From NCBI GenBank assembly GCA_020723225.1, contig DYJG01000037.1, forward strand, positions 1 to 11,469: a stretch of DNA of 11,469 bases. The letters are read 5' to 3'. The notes below the pieces were generated by a model, which was not told the origin of the DNA, searched no databases, and saw only the letters and a program-made list of their open reading frames with translations. Shown here piece by piece: positions 5,496 through 11,469 of the stretch (position 1 is its first letter; each line of letters begins with the position of its first letter). This DNA is from Desulfobacca acetoxidans. GTDB taxonomy: Bacteria; Desulfobacterota; Desulfobaccia; Desulfobaccales; 0-14-0-80-60-11. The position numbers and the translations under genes were made by a program.

Positions 5496-7205
5496 TCAGG
5501 GCGCGGTCCCGGGTTTGAAGCCATCTGCAATTCCCTGCCCGTGAAAGGCAAAATTAGCCGGACGATAGGCGCAGGGCAGAGGCGCATACCAGCATAGGGC
5601 CGCGCGGTTTTTAGGGAAATAGACCTTATGCCCCTGTATTTCCTCCAGAGTTAACGCCGCTTGCGGGTAAGGCAGGGGCCGCCAGAGGCGTGCGGCCGCG
5701 TTCGGGAAATCCAGGGCCGCAAATGCGGCCAGATAATATACCAATATCAAGCTGATAGCCCAGGGAAAGAGACGGGTGACATGATAATCGCAAGCCTTGA
5801 GGAAAGGGATGAAGATAAGGACTGCGGAAACCATCAGGAAGCCCAGGGCAAAACGCAGGTCGGGCGCGGTGAAAAACCAAATAACCAGGCCGCCGCCGGC
5901 AGTGAGATATATGACACCATTTCTGCCGATTTCCCGGAGGTCGATTGTTAGGGTGCGCATCCGCAGCATCTGCGCCAGCCAATCCAGGAAGAGGAGCAGG
6001 GCCGGCAGCAGGATTTTCTCCAGTTTTCCCCGGTAATCGGCGAGCATCTGGGGGAACCAATAGGGGAGCCAGGCGAAAGGAGTCTTGACCGCGCCCCGGG
6101 GGGCCAGATATCCGGGGTCCCGGGCAAATTCCACGATAGCCCGCTTCTCGTCCAGGGCCTGGGCCGCGGGAATCTTCCAATCAACGGAAAAGAGATCGAG
6201 GCCGGCCAGAGGGTAGAGCAGATATCCCGACAGCCAGATATTTCTGAGGAAAAAGGGGAGGGCCAGGAAAAGGACGGACCCGGCGGTGAGCAATAAGTTG
6301 GCCGGCCGGCCCCGGGCTATTTCCCGGATCGTAAGAGCCAGCATTATAATGACCAAAGGCATGGCCGATAATTTAATGGTGATAGCTAGGGCCGAAAGGA
6401 GAACGAGACCCAGCGCAAAGACGCGGCGGGGAACCGCATCCCCGCTCTCCCGGAGTTGAAACCAATAGATGAATACCAGGCAGATCAAAAGGGCAGCCGG
6501 GAGATCCGGGGTGGGGGAGGACAACTGGTCTTTAAAGACCAACAGCATCGGCAGGGCCAGCGCGGCCCGGAGGACGTCGCTGAAAAAGTATCGTCCCTTG
6601 ATAATCCGGTCCAAACCTTTCAAAGACATAAGCAAAAAAACCGACATAAGAAAACCGTTCAGGGCGTGGCAGGGGCCGAACTGCAAAAACGAGAATCCGC
6701 ACAGGGCGTTGGCCGGGAACCAGGCGGAGTTGAAGGCCAGACGGCCGTGGAGGTTGCCCAGGCCCGGGATCACCGGATATTCTTCGATCCAGCGGATGGC
6801 CTGGGCATGGTAGAGGCCGGTGTCAAAGGACGAGGGGGGAGCGGCGGACTTGAGGAGAATGAAGAGAAAACTTAAAACGAGCAAACACAGGATAAATTTA
6901 TTTAGAGCGAACAGGTTTTGAATTCCCGACCTGAGAAGGAAGGTTATTTCCCTGTGATAAAGAGATAACAGGACCAGGGCGCCCAAAAAACCAATGCAGT
7001 GGGCCAACAGACCCAGGTTGATGACCAGGGAAAGATAACCGGCGACTGCGGCAATCAAAGCCAACCCCAAGATAACTTCCAGGGAAAGAGGCAGCCCCGG
7101 GGAATCTTCTTCTTTTAAAAGGAGCAGGAATAACTTGACCGCAGCATGGCCGAAAACCAGGCAGATCAGGAAGATATAGAGCCAGAGGAACAAGAGAGAT
7201 AACAT
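5496..7205 (-). CDS. LIC_10190-family polytopic membrane protein
   Basis: This 569-residue membrane protein matches my memory of the LIC_10190 family, described mainly in Leptospira and other bacteria and not biochemically defined. The hallmark is the external loop SSFDTGLYHAQAIRWIEEYP, then GLGNLHGRLAFNSAWF (residues 125-163), in which Asp 128 may play the part of the GT-C acidic residue. The tail after the last membrane segment has KVYFPKN, CWYAPLPC (Cys 538 and Cys 545, possibly a disulphide in the periplasm) and then a GIADGFKPG ending, also typical. The N-terminus has several membrane helices and no cleaved signal. It stands between the WecA-like gene, 136 bases upstream with a hairpin repeat in the gap, and the second GT-C-like gene. 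A role in transferring a lipid-linked sugar at the periplasmic face is inferred from fold and neighbours. Confidence 0.75.
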   Translation of the reverse strand: MLSLLFLWLYIFLICLVFGHAAVKLFLLLLKEEDSPGLPLSLEVILGLALIAAVAGYLSLVINLGLLAHCIGFLGALVLLSLYHREITFLLRSGIQNLFALNKFILCLLVLSFLFILLKSAAPPSSFDTGLYHAQAIRWIEEYPVIPGLGNLHGRLAFNSAWFPANALCGFSFLQFGPCHALNGFLMSVFLLMSLKGLDRIIKGRYFFSDVLRAALALPMLLVFKDQLSSPTPDLPAALLICLVFIYWFQLRESGDAVPRRVFALGLVLLSALAITIKLSAMPLVIIMLALTIREIARGRPANLLLTAGSVLFLALPFFLRNIWLSGYLLYPLAGLDLFSVDWKIPAAQALDEKRAIVEFARDPGYLAPRGAVKTPFAWLPYWFPQMLADYRGKLEKILLPALLLFLDWLAQMLRMRTLTIDLREIGRNGVIYLTAGGGLVIWFFTAPDLRFALGFLMVSAVLIFIPFLKACDYHVTRLFPWAISLILVYYLAAFAALDFPNAAARLWRPLPYPQAALTLEEIQGHKVYFPKNRAALCWYAPLPCAYRPANFAFHGQGIADGFKPGTAP

Positions 7206-7247
7206 TATCCGGATTTACATTTGTCGCTAAAAGTTCTTTCCATCCCC

Positions 7248-7284
7248 CCCTCACCCTCACCCTCTCCCCCCCTGGGGGTGAGGG
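7248..7284. repeat. Palindromic CCCTCACCC/GGGTGAGGG repeat
   Basis: Two overlapping direct copies of CCCTCACCC (7248-7256 and 7254-7262) are followed by the inverted copy GGGTGAGGG (7276-7284). Either left arm can pair with the right arm, and the intervening CCCCC-T-GGGGG could pair too. It lies in the gap between the WecA-like gene and the LIC_10190-family gene. No T-run follows on the minus strand, so a true terminator is not supported. The form resembles dispersed intergenic palindromes found widely in bacterial genomes, and it may weaken or stabilise the operon transcript at this point. Confidence 0.6.
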
Positions 7285-7341
7285 AATAATACCATGCTCG
7301 CTTTGGGATGAAACAAACCGACTGGACGGTGGAGGCCCCCT

Positions 7342-8847
7342 TTATTCAGGGATTTTCGGATCTGCGGACGCCGGCGCGGCGTCGTTTCCGGGATGAAGCT
7401 CTTGAGGCTGGGGGGGCAGCGCGGTCTTGACGGTGTTTAAAAAACGGCGCCAGGTCAACAGGAGATATTCGTTATAGTTTTCGTCTTTATGCAAAGGTTG
7501 GGACCATTTGATCCTCAGGTGCCAGCCGTTGAAGGATTCTTCGGAGACCAGGCGGGGGCTTTGGGGGTGCGCGGGCTGCGGATTAATCCATGTTCTGAGC
7601 GGCTGTTCCTTATAGACAATCTCGACATTGTCGAAATCCAGGTCCCTGACTCCTGATTCCAGCAGAGCCAGGAGATCCATGACGGACTTGGCCCTGCCGG
7701 CCCTAAGGGTCATAAAGCGGAGGAATTCCCCCAAAAACTTGAAATGGGGGCGGTTGCGCAGGGTGAGGACGAGGCCCCGGTCGCTGTAGAGCCGGATGGA
7801 CCAGATGAACGCCACCATCAGGCCCAGGGTGAGAAAGGTCGCCAAAAAGCGGAGCACGGGAGACCGGACCCCCAGCACCATGAGCAGGGTCAGGGCGCAG
7901 AGGGAGGCGCTGAAAAAATAAAAGATGGCCACCGTGGCCCGGGGGGCCTTGATCTTGTCCATCAGGCGGTGATGCAGATGATTGCCGTCCGCCAGGAAAA
8001 TGGCCTGGCCGGTGATCCATCTCCTGACAATGGACAGGGCCACTTCAAAGAGGGGGATCCCTAAGGGCAGGAAAGGCGCCAGGATCATGATGCTGGTGCC
8101 CAGGCGCTGACCCGGGAAGAAGGCGGTGGAACTGATGGCCAGGGTGCCCAGCAGGAAGCCGAGCATCATGGACCCGCCGTCCCCCAGGAAGATGGAAGCC
8201 GGGGGAAAATTAAACCTTAAGAATCCCAGGAGGCTCCCGGAAAGGGTGAAGCCGAGGGTGGCGATGAAGAAATCCCCTTTCACCAGGGCGATAATGGCGC
8301 TGGTCAGGGCGGCAAACAAGCAGATGCCTCCGGCCAGGCCGTCCAGGCCGTCAATGAGATTGATGGCGTTGGTGATGGTGACCACTGCGATGATAAAGCA
8401 GGGGATGCCGAACCAGCCGAACCACACCGTGCCCAGCCAGGGGAGGTTGGCCACGGACACGGTATGGCCGCCGATGACCAGGATGATGGCTCCCAGCACC
8501 TGGCCGGCCAGTTTCTGTTTCCAGGGGATGACCATGCGGTCGTCAATGGTCCCCAGGATCAGGATCCAGGTGGTCCCCAAAAACAGGGACAGCATCCGCC
8601 CCCATTCGGGGCGCAACATCGTGAGCCTGCCGGTCAGGGCCACTGCAAAAAATATCAGGAAGGCCCCGGCCAGGGGCAGATACAGGGTCCAGCCCCCGGT
8701 TAACGGGGTATCCTGGGCATGGTTGCGCCTGCCTCCCGGAGGGGCGATCAGGTCCCAGCGCAGAGCCAATCTCTTGGCCGCGGGAATAACCGCATAGGTC
8801 ACGGCAAAACCGAAAAATATCAGGAAACCCACCGCCCACCAGGGCAT
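7342..8847 (-). CDS. WecA/TagO/MraY-family polyprenyl-phosphate sugar-1-phosphate transferase with C-terminal extension
   Basis: It moves a HexNAc-1-phosphate from a UDP-sugar to undecaprenyl phosphate at the inner face of the membrane, the priming step of many surface glycans. Family motifs are all present (numbered from the ATG at 8847): GTIDDR at 99-104, the Mg-binding acids; NAINLIDGLDGLAGG at 160-174; LGDGGSMMLGF at 221-231; and DGNHLHHRL at 287-295, the H-x-HH nucleotide/sugar motif of WecA-type enzymes. About ten membrane segments end near residue 356. The remaining 145 residues are soluble and absent from E. coli WecA (367 residues). They end in a Pro/Ala-rich tail and contain VEIVYKEQPLRTWINPQ and FNGWHLRIKWSQ. 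The start was chosen because GGCGGAG lies six bases before it. The stop of the GT4 gene lies close upstream, so the two are cotranscribed. Sugar specificity is not readable; GlcNAc is a guess. Confidence 0.88.
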   Translation of the reverse strand: MPWWAVGFLIFFGFAVTYAVIPAAKRLALRWDLIAPPGGRRNHAQDTPLTGGWTLYLPLAGAFLIFFAVALTGRLTMLRPEWGRMLSLFLGTTWILILGTIDDRMVIPWKQKLAGQVLGAIILVIGGHTVSVANLPWLGTVWFGWFGIPCFIIAVVTITNAINLIDGLDGLAGGICLFAALTSAIIALVKGDFFIATLGFTLSGSLLGFLRFNFPPASIFLGDGGSMMLGFLLGTLAISSTAFFPGQRLGTSIMILAPFLPLGIPLFEVALSIVRRWITGQAIFLADGNHLHHRLMDKIKAPRATVAIFYFFSASLCALTLLMVLGVRSPVLRFLATFLTLGLMVAFIWSIRLYSDRGLVLTLRNRPHFKFLGEFLRFMTLRAGRAKSVMDLLALLESGVRDLDFDNVEIVYKEQPLRTWINPQPAHPQSPRLVSEESFNGWHLRIKWSQPLHKDENYNEYLLLTWRRFLNTVKTALPPQPQELHPGNDAAPASADPKIPE

Positions 8848-8853
8848 AGTCAT

Positions 8854-8860
8854 CTCCGCC
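8854..8860 (-). promoter_or_regulatory. Ribosome binding site deciding the WecA-like start
   Basis: On the minus strand GGCGGAG directly abuts an ATG at 8853 and is six bases before a second in-frame ATG at 8847. Only the second has a workable spacing, so the protein probably starts MPWWAVGF. Confidence 0.6.
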
Positions 8861-8867
8861 TTTATAC

Positions 8868-10028
8868 TTAAGGACGCCGGTTCAGCAGCGACCGGTAGAG
8901 CTCTTCATATTGTGTAGCCAGGCGCTGTGGATTAAATAGCGTAAACGCGCGATTTTTTCCAGCCGTCCCCATCTTTTTTCTCAAATCCCCGTCTTTTAAG
9001 AGGCGGGAGAGGGCGGCGGCAAAGGCGGAAGGGTCATCAAAGGGGACCACATATCCCGTCTCTCCCGGCGCCACGGCTTCCCCGTTGCCGCCCACGTCCA
9101 GAGCCACACAGGGGAGCCCCGCGGCCATGGCCTCCAAAAGCGCCATGGAGAGTCCCTCGGAAAGGGAGGGGAAGGCAAAGAGATCCAGAGCCGGAAGGAT
9201 CCGGGGAATATCGGCCCGGAACCCCGGAAGCCGCACCTTATCCCCCAGGTTGAGCGCGGCCGCCAGGTCCTCCAGGGCCCGGCGCTCCGGCCCCTCGCCG
9301 ATAATCACCAGTTCGGAATTGGGGAAGGCGGCGGCAAGTGCTTTCATCTGCTCTACCAGAAAAGCAAAATTTTTCAAAGGCGCCAAACGGCCCACGGAGC
9401 CGATGACCACCGCGTCCGGGGACAGGCCCAATTCCGCGCGGAGGGCTTTCCGGTCAATTTCCGGCTGCCGAAAGGGCTCCAAATCCAGGGCGTTGAGAAT
9501 GGTGGAGACCCGGCCGGGGGTAATTTTTAAGCGCTTGATCACCGCTTGCCTGGCGTTTTCCGAAACCGCCACGAATCGGGAGACCAGGGGTGCGCTCAGG
9601 CGCTCCGCCAGCCTGAGGGAACGGGAGATGACATCCCCCCGGAGCATGTATTCATCGGCCCCGTGGATGGAGTTGACGATCTGGTTAATTCCGGCCAACC
9701 TCCCGGCAAGCCGTCCATAAAGGTTGGCCCGCAGCAGGTGGCAATGGAGAAGATCCGGGCTTTCCCGGCGCAGCAGCCGCACCAATGGGGGGAGGACCCG
9801 CACATCCAAAAAGGACGGCCCCATGGGCAGGACCCGGTAATCGACGCCGGTTTTTTTAAGGAGGTCCCGGGGGTCTTGCGCCGGCGGCGGCGCGTAGAGG
9901 GACCAGATGGAAAAATCGAATTTCCCGGGGTCATGGCTCCGGATCTGGGTCAACAGGGCGCCGCTGGGACCGTGGTTGGCCCAGAAAGAGGTAATGAGAT
10001 GGACGATTTTGATCTTCTTGCGATTCAT
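8868..10028 (-). CDS. GT4-family (GT-B) glycosyltransferase
   Basis: A cytoplasmic retaining glycosyltransferase of 386 residues, the normal size for GT4. The N-terminal half starts KIKIVHLITSF and contains the acceptor-side region PDLLHCHLLRANLYGRLAG (about 91-110) and NSIHGADEY. The C-terminal nucleotide-sugar domain has GSVGRLAPLKNF (210-221), VIIGEGPE (241-248) and the E-x7-E motif in SEGLSMALLEAMAAGLP, with Glu 291 and Glu 299. These define the family, but not the sugar. It probably extends the polyprenyl-linked sugar made by the WecA-like enzyme encoded 20 bases downstream. The start is set at the ATG at 10028. An in-frame TTG at 10049 would add seven residues but lies inside a dispersed repeat and has no ribosome binding site. 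Even the ATG has only a poor GTGAGA-like match 11 or so bases upstream. Confidence 0.88.
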   Translation of the reverse strand: MNRKKIKIVHLITSFWANHGPSGALLTQIRSHDPGKFDFSIWSLYAPPPAQDPRDLLKKTGVDYRVLPMGPSFLDVRVLPPLVRLLRRESPDLLHCHLLRANLYGRLAGRLAGINQIVNSIHGADEYMLRGDVISRSLRLAERLSAPLVSRFVAVSENARQAVIKRLKITPGRVSTILNALDLEPFRQPEIDRKALRAELGLSPDAVVIGSVGRLAPLKNFAFLVEQMKALAAAFPNSELVIIGEGPERRALEDLAAALNLGDKVRLPGFRADIPRILPALDLFAFPSLSEGLSMALLEAMAAGLPCVALDVGGNGEAVAPGETGYVVPFDDPSAFAAALSRLLKDGDLRKKMGTAGKNRAFTLFNPQRLATQYEELYRSLLNRRP

Positions 10029-10040
10029 GAAAAGATAGTT

Positions 10041-10070
10041 CTCACGCAAAGACGCAAAGGCGCAAAGATA
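10041..10070 (+). repeat. 8-nt-period short repeat, copy A
   Basis: Starting with CTCACGCAAAG, the block goes on as ACGCAAAG then GCGCAAAG, an eight-base period with one variable base per unit. It lies 12 bases upstream of the GT4 start codon. The same block occurs in the opposite orientation at 11298-11333, next to the wecB start, with the middle units in swapped order. Units of this type (CTTTGCGY) are scattered in many bacterial genomes; what they do is not known to me. Confidence 0.7.
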
Positions 10071-10183
10071 AGACGTGAAAATTTAGAGATGGGGGATGAT
10101 CCTGTCGGGTTTTGGGAGCATCCCGGATATACCAAGTCCGGCTTCAAACGGAACAAACTTACTGATAAATCGAATTCTGTTTA

Positions 10184-10206
10184 CGGAAAACGAAAACGGA
10201 AAACGG
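10184..10206. repeat. Short tandem CGGAAAA-type tract
   Basis: CGGAAAA, CGAAAA, CGGAAAA and CGG follow one another just after the wecB stop codon. On the minus strand it reads as a T-rich CCGTTTT repeat. It might act as a weak T-rich release region after wecB, but there is no preceding hairpin. The rest of 10071-10183 holds nothing I can support. Confidence 0.45.
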
Positions 10207-10208
10207 TA

Positions 10209-11291
10209 TCATTGGGCAAGGATGGCAACAATCCTGGCCGCGGCCTGGCCGTCCCAGAGTTCGGGGACCCGTCCTTTTTTCCCGCCGGTGGAGTTGAAGG
10301 TTTCGTATGCGGCGAGGATTCCTTGATAATCCGTGCCTCCCAGGATGTTGGTCCCTTCGGTGATGGTCACCGGTCTTTCCGTATTTTCCCTGATGGTGAT
10401 GCAGGGGACACCCAGCGCCGTGGTTTCCTCCTGCAGGCCGCCGCTGTCCGTCAGCACCAGGGCAGCGTCCTTCCAGAGCCGCAAAAAGGTTTTATAGGGC
10501 AAGGGCGGTAAGAGATTAATGCGCCGGTTCTCGAGGCCCGGGGCCAGACCCAGGGCCTCCAGTCGCTGCCGGGTGCGGGGATGCGCGGGAAACTCCACCG
10601 GCAGGTCCCGGGCGATCAGCGCGATGGCCTCCATGATCTCCCGGAGTTTGGCATCCGCGTCCACGTTGGCAGGGCGGTGCAGGGTGAGCACGGCATAAGG
10701 TTGCGGACGGTTCCCCGGGGCCTCCTCCAAGGAGGCCAACTGAAAGAAAAGGGTGTCCACCATGACATTGCCCACAAAGTGGACGGTCTCCGGGGGCCTG
10801 CCCTCGTGCTGCAGATTGGCCAAACCGCTCCTCTCGGACACGAAAAGATAATCGGCCAGCACGTCGGTCACCATGCGGTTGATTTCCTCGGGCATGGTCA
10901 GATCCCGGCTGCGCAGCCCGGCCTCCACGTGGGCCACCTGGATGCCCATTTTTTTGGCCACCAGGGCGCAGGCCAACGTGGAGTTGACGTCTCCCACCAC
11001 CACCACTATCTCCGGTTTCTCCCGGGTACAGACTTCTTCGAAAGCCGTCATGATCCTGGCGGTTTGCACCGCGTGGGAGCCTGGGCCCACTCCCAGGAAG
11101 TAATCCGGGCGCCGGAGCTCCAAATCCTCAAAAAAGGCCTGGGACATCTCGTAATCATAGTGTTGGCCCGTATGCACAATTATCGGGTGTAAGTGATCGG
11201 AGTAAGACTGGTCGATGACGCGCAACAGGGGGGCGATTTTTATGAAATTGGGACGGGCCCCGGCGACCAGGATGATTTTTTTTGTTTTCAT
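10209..11291 (-). CDS. wecB: UDP-N-acetylglucosamine 2-epimerase (non-hydrolysing)
   Basis: It interconverts UDP-GlcNAc and UDP-ManNAc in the cytoplasm, giving ManNAc for surface polysaccharides. At 360 residues it is close to the family norm, about 375. Signature motifs run in order: GARPNFIK (11-18, usually GTRPE.IK), HTGQHYD (40-46), VVGDVNSTLA (99-107), HVEAGLRS (121-128), PEEINR (134-139), LHRPAN (204-209), HPRT (237-240), LTDSGGLQEE (280-289) and RENTERPVT (301-309). The acids and histidine used by the enzyme, Asp 101, Glu 123, Glu 136 and His 205, are all present. The GARPNF variant of the first motif is common in one branch of these proteins. Its start codon at 11291 has no evident Shine-Dalgarno site and abuts a repeat. 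It heads the leftward block, divergent from guaB. A gap of 180 bases separates it from the GT4 gene. Confidence 0.94.
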   Translation of the reverse strand: MKTKKIILVAGARPNFIKIAPLLRVIDQSYSDHLHPIIVHTGQHYDYEMSQAFFEDLELRRPDYFLGVGPGSHAVQTARIMTAFEEVCTREKPEIVVVVGDVNSTLACALVAKKMGIQVAHVEAGLRSRDLTMPEEINRMVTDVLADYLFVSERSGLANLQHEGRPPETVHFVGNVMVDTLFFQLASLEEAPGNRPQPYAVLTLHRPANVDADAKLREIMEAIALIARDLPVEFPAHPRTRQRLEALGLAPGLENRRINLLPPLPYKTFLRLWKDAALVLTDSGGLQEETTALGVPCITIRENTERPVTITEGTNILGGTDYQGILAAYETFNSTGGKKGRVPELWDGQAAARIVAILAQ

Positions 11292-11297
11292 TATATC

Positions 11298-11333
11298 TGC
11301 GTCTTGCTTTGCGTCTTTGCGCCTTTGCGTGAG
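11298..11333 (-). repeat. 8-nt-period short repeat, copy B (inverted relative to copy A)
   Basis: Read on the minus strand, the block starts CTCACGCAAAG and continues GCGCAAAG, ACGCAAAG, then CAAGACGCAG. The first 11 bases are identical to copy A and the next two units are the same in swapped order. It fills the short leader between the AT-rich promoter region and the wecB start codon, ending six bases before the ATG. Confidence 0.7.
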
Positions 11334-11334
11334 A

Positions 11335-11357
11335 TATAATCTTTATAATTTTATAAT
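11335..11357 (+). promoter_or_regulatory. AT-rich divergent promoter region with three TATAAT boxes
   Basis: Perfect TATAAT hexamers occur at 11335-11340, 11344-11349 and 11352-11357. They precede the guaB start by 18-40 bases, so the last one is too near to leave much leader. None has a clear -35 hexamer at 16-18 bases; upstream lies the GC-containing repeat. On the minus strand the same stretch offers TATAAA and TATATC boxes that could serve wecB. Which boxes are used cannot be told. Confidence 0.45.
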
Positions 11358-11375
11358 CTTTCCGGAGAAAGACCG

Positions 11376-11469
11376 ATGCCTGAGCCGATTACTTATGCTT
11401 ATACGTTTGATGATTTATTGTTAATGCCGGGGCCGTCCGCGGTGTTGCCCAGCGAGGTGGACCTGTCCA
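11376..11469 (+). CDS. guaB: IMP dehydrogenase, N-terminal fragment
   Basis: The first 31 residues of the gene are present before the window ends. They read MPEPITYAYTFDDLLLMPGP then SAVLPSEVDLS. The TFDDVLLxP...VLPxxVDLST block is the conserved start of IMP dehydrogenase, which oxidises IMP to XMP with NAD in the first committed step of GMP synthesis. GGAG at 11364-11367, eight bases upstream of the ATG, fixes the start. The catalytic cysteine loop and CBS domains would lie outside the window. The gene is a housekeeping neighbour, transcribed away from wecB from a shared intergenic region of 84 bases; no functional link with the glycan genes is implied, beyond possible shared regulation. Confidence 0.92.
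   Translation, partial: MPEPITYAYTFDDLLLMPGPSAVLPSEVDLS

Noticed and set aside
8172..8204. GDGGS in place of the more usual GDxGS variants in the WecA-like enzyme as a sign of lost activity
   Set aside because: The middle residue varies freely in the family (A, T, S or V are common) and the catalytic Asp is kept.
8126..8797. Plus-strand frame of 223 codons opposite the WecA-like gene
   Set aside because: The complement carries every family motif of the phosphotransferase; the plus-strand product is Arg/Pro/Met-rich and featureless.
10026..10049. TTG start at 10049 for the GT4 protein
   Set aside because: It lies within the dispersed repeat, has no Shine-Dalgarno site and adds seven residues not typical of GT4 N-termini; the ATG at 10028 is preferred.
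9546..10511. Plus-strand open frame of 321 codons crossing the GT4-wecB gap
   Set aside because: It runs antisense to two well-supported genes and through a repeat, and has no domain or ribosome binding site.
10041..11333. CRISPR array or transposon ends
   Set aside because: The repeats have an eight-base period with no spacers, and there is no transposase or target-site duplication.

Overview
The window reads as a piece of a GC-rich Gram-negative chromosome, plausibly a deltaproteobacterial (Desulfobacterota-like) lineage. That guess rests on the style of the proteins and repeats and has no marker gene behind it. A block of seven leftward (minus-strand) genes from about 11291 down to 1444 dominates. 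It has the makeup of a cell-surface polysaccharide or glycolipid locus. Its right edge is the divergently transcribed start of guaB (IMP dehydrogenase); its left edge is a small toxin-antitoxin island and the tail of a TolB-like beta-propeller protein.

Layout, left to right: (1) 2-274, + strand, 3' end of a PD40/WD40-like propeller gene. (2) 305-356, two back-to-back GC-rich hairpins forming a REP-like palindromic element. (3) 442-656, + strand, a small conserved gene split by a frameshift. (4) 651-1290, - strand, a vapBC module (PIN-domain toxin, AbrB-type antitoxin) with a perfect 9-bp inverted repeat upstream that overlaps a sigma70-like promoter. (5) 1444-1953, - strand, an unrecognised single-pass membrane protein with a helical, probably coiled-coil, ectodomain; it overlaps the end of the next gene upstream. 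(6) 1922-3550, 3742-5460 and 5496-7205, - strand, three large polytopic proteins: a GT39/ArnT-like GT-C glycosyltransferase, a second GT-C-like protein, and an LIC_10190-family membrane protein. (7) 7342-8847, - strand, a WecA/MraY-type polyprenyl-phosphate sugar-phosphate transferase with an extra C-terminal domain. (8) 8868-10028, - strand, a GT4 glycosyltransferase. (9) 10209-11291, - strand, WecB-type UDP-GlcNAc 2-epimerase. (10) 11376-end, + strand, guaB start.

Inferred cooperation: WecB supplies UDP-ManNAc. The WecA-like enzyme primes undecaprenyl phosphate with a sugar-phosphate at the cytoplasmic face, and the GT4 enzyme extends the lipid-linked sugar. The GT-C proteins would act on the periplasmic side with polyprenyl-phosphate sugars as donors. 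No flippase, polymerase or polyprenyl-phosphate sugar synthase is visible, so the pathway must use genes outside the window.

The most unusual things are non-coding: two inverted copies of an 8-nt-period repeat that abut the start codons of both the GT4 gene and wecB; three perfect TATAAT boxes in the wecB-guaB intergenic region; and dispersed hairpin elements. No clearly new defence or mobile system is visible. The best candidates for undescribed biology are the orphan coiled-coil membrane protein coupled to the GT-C gene and the C-terminal domain on the WecA-like enzyme.
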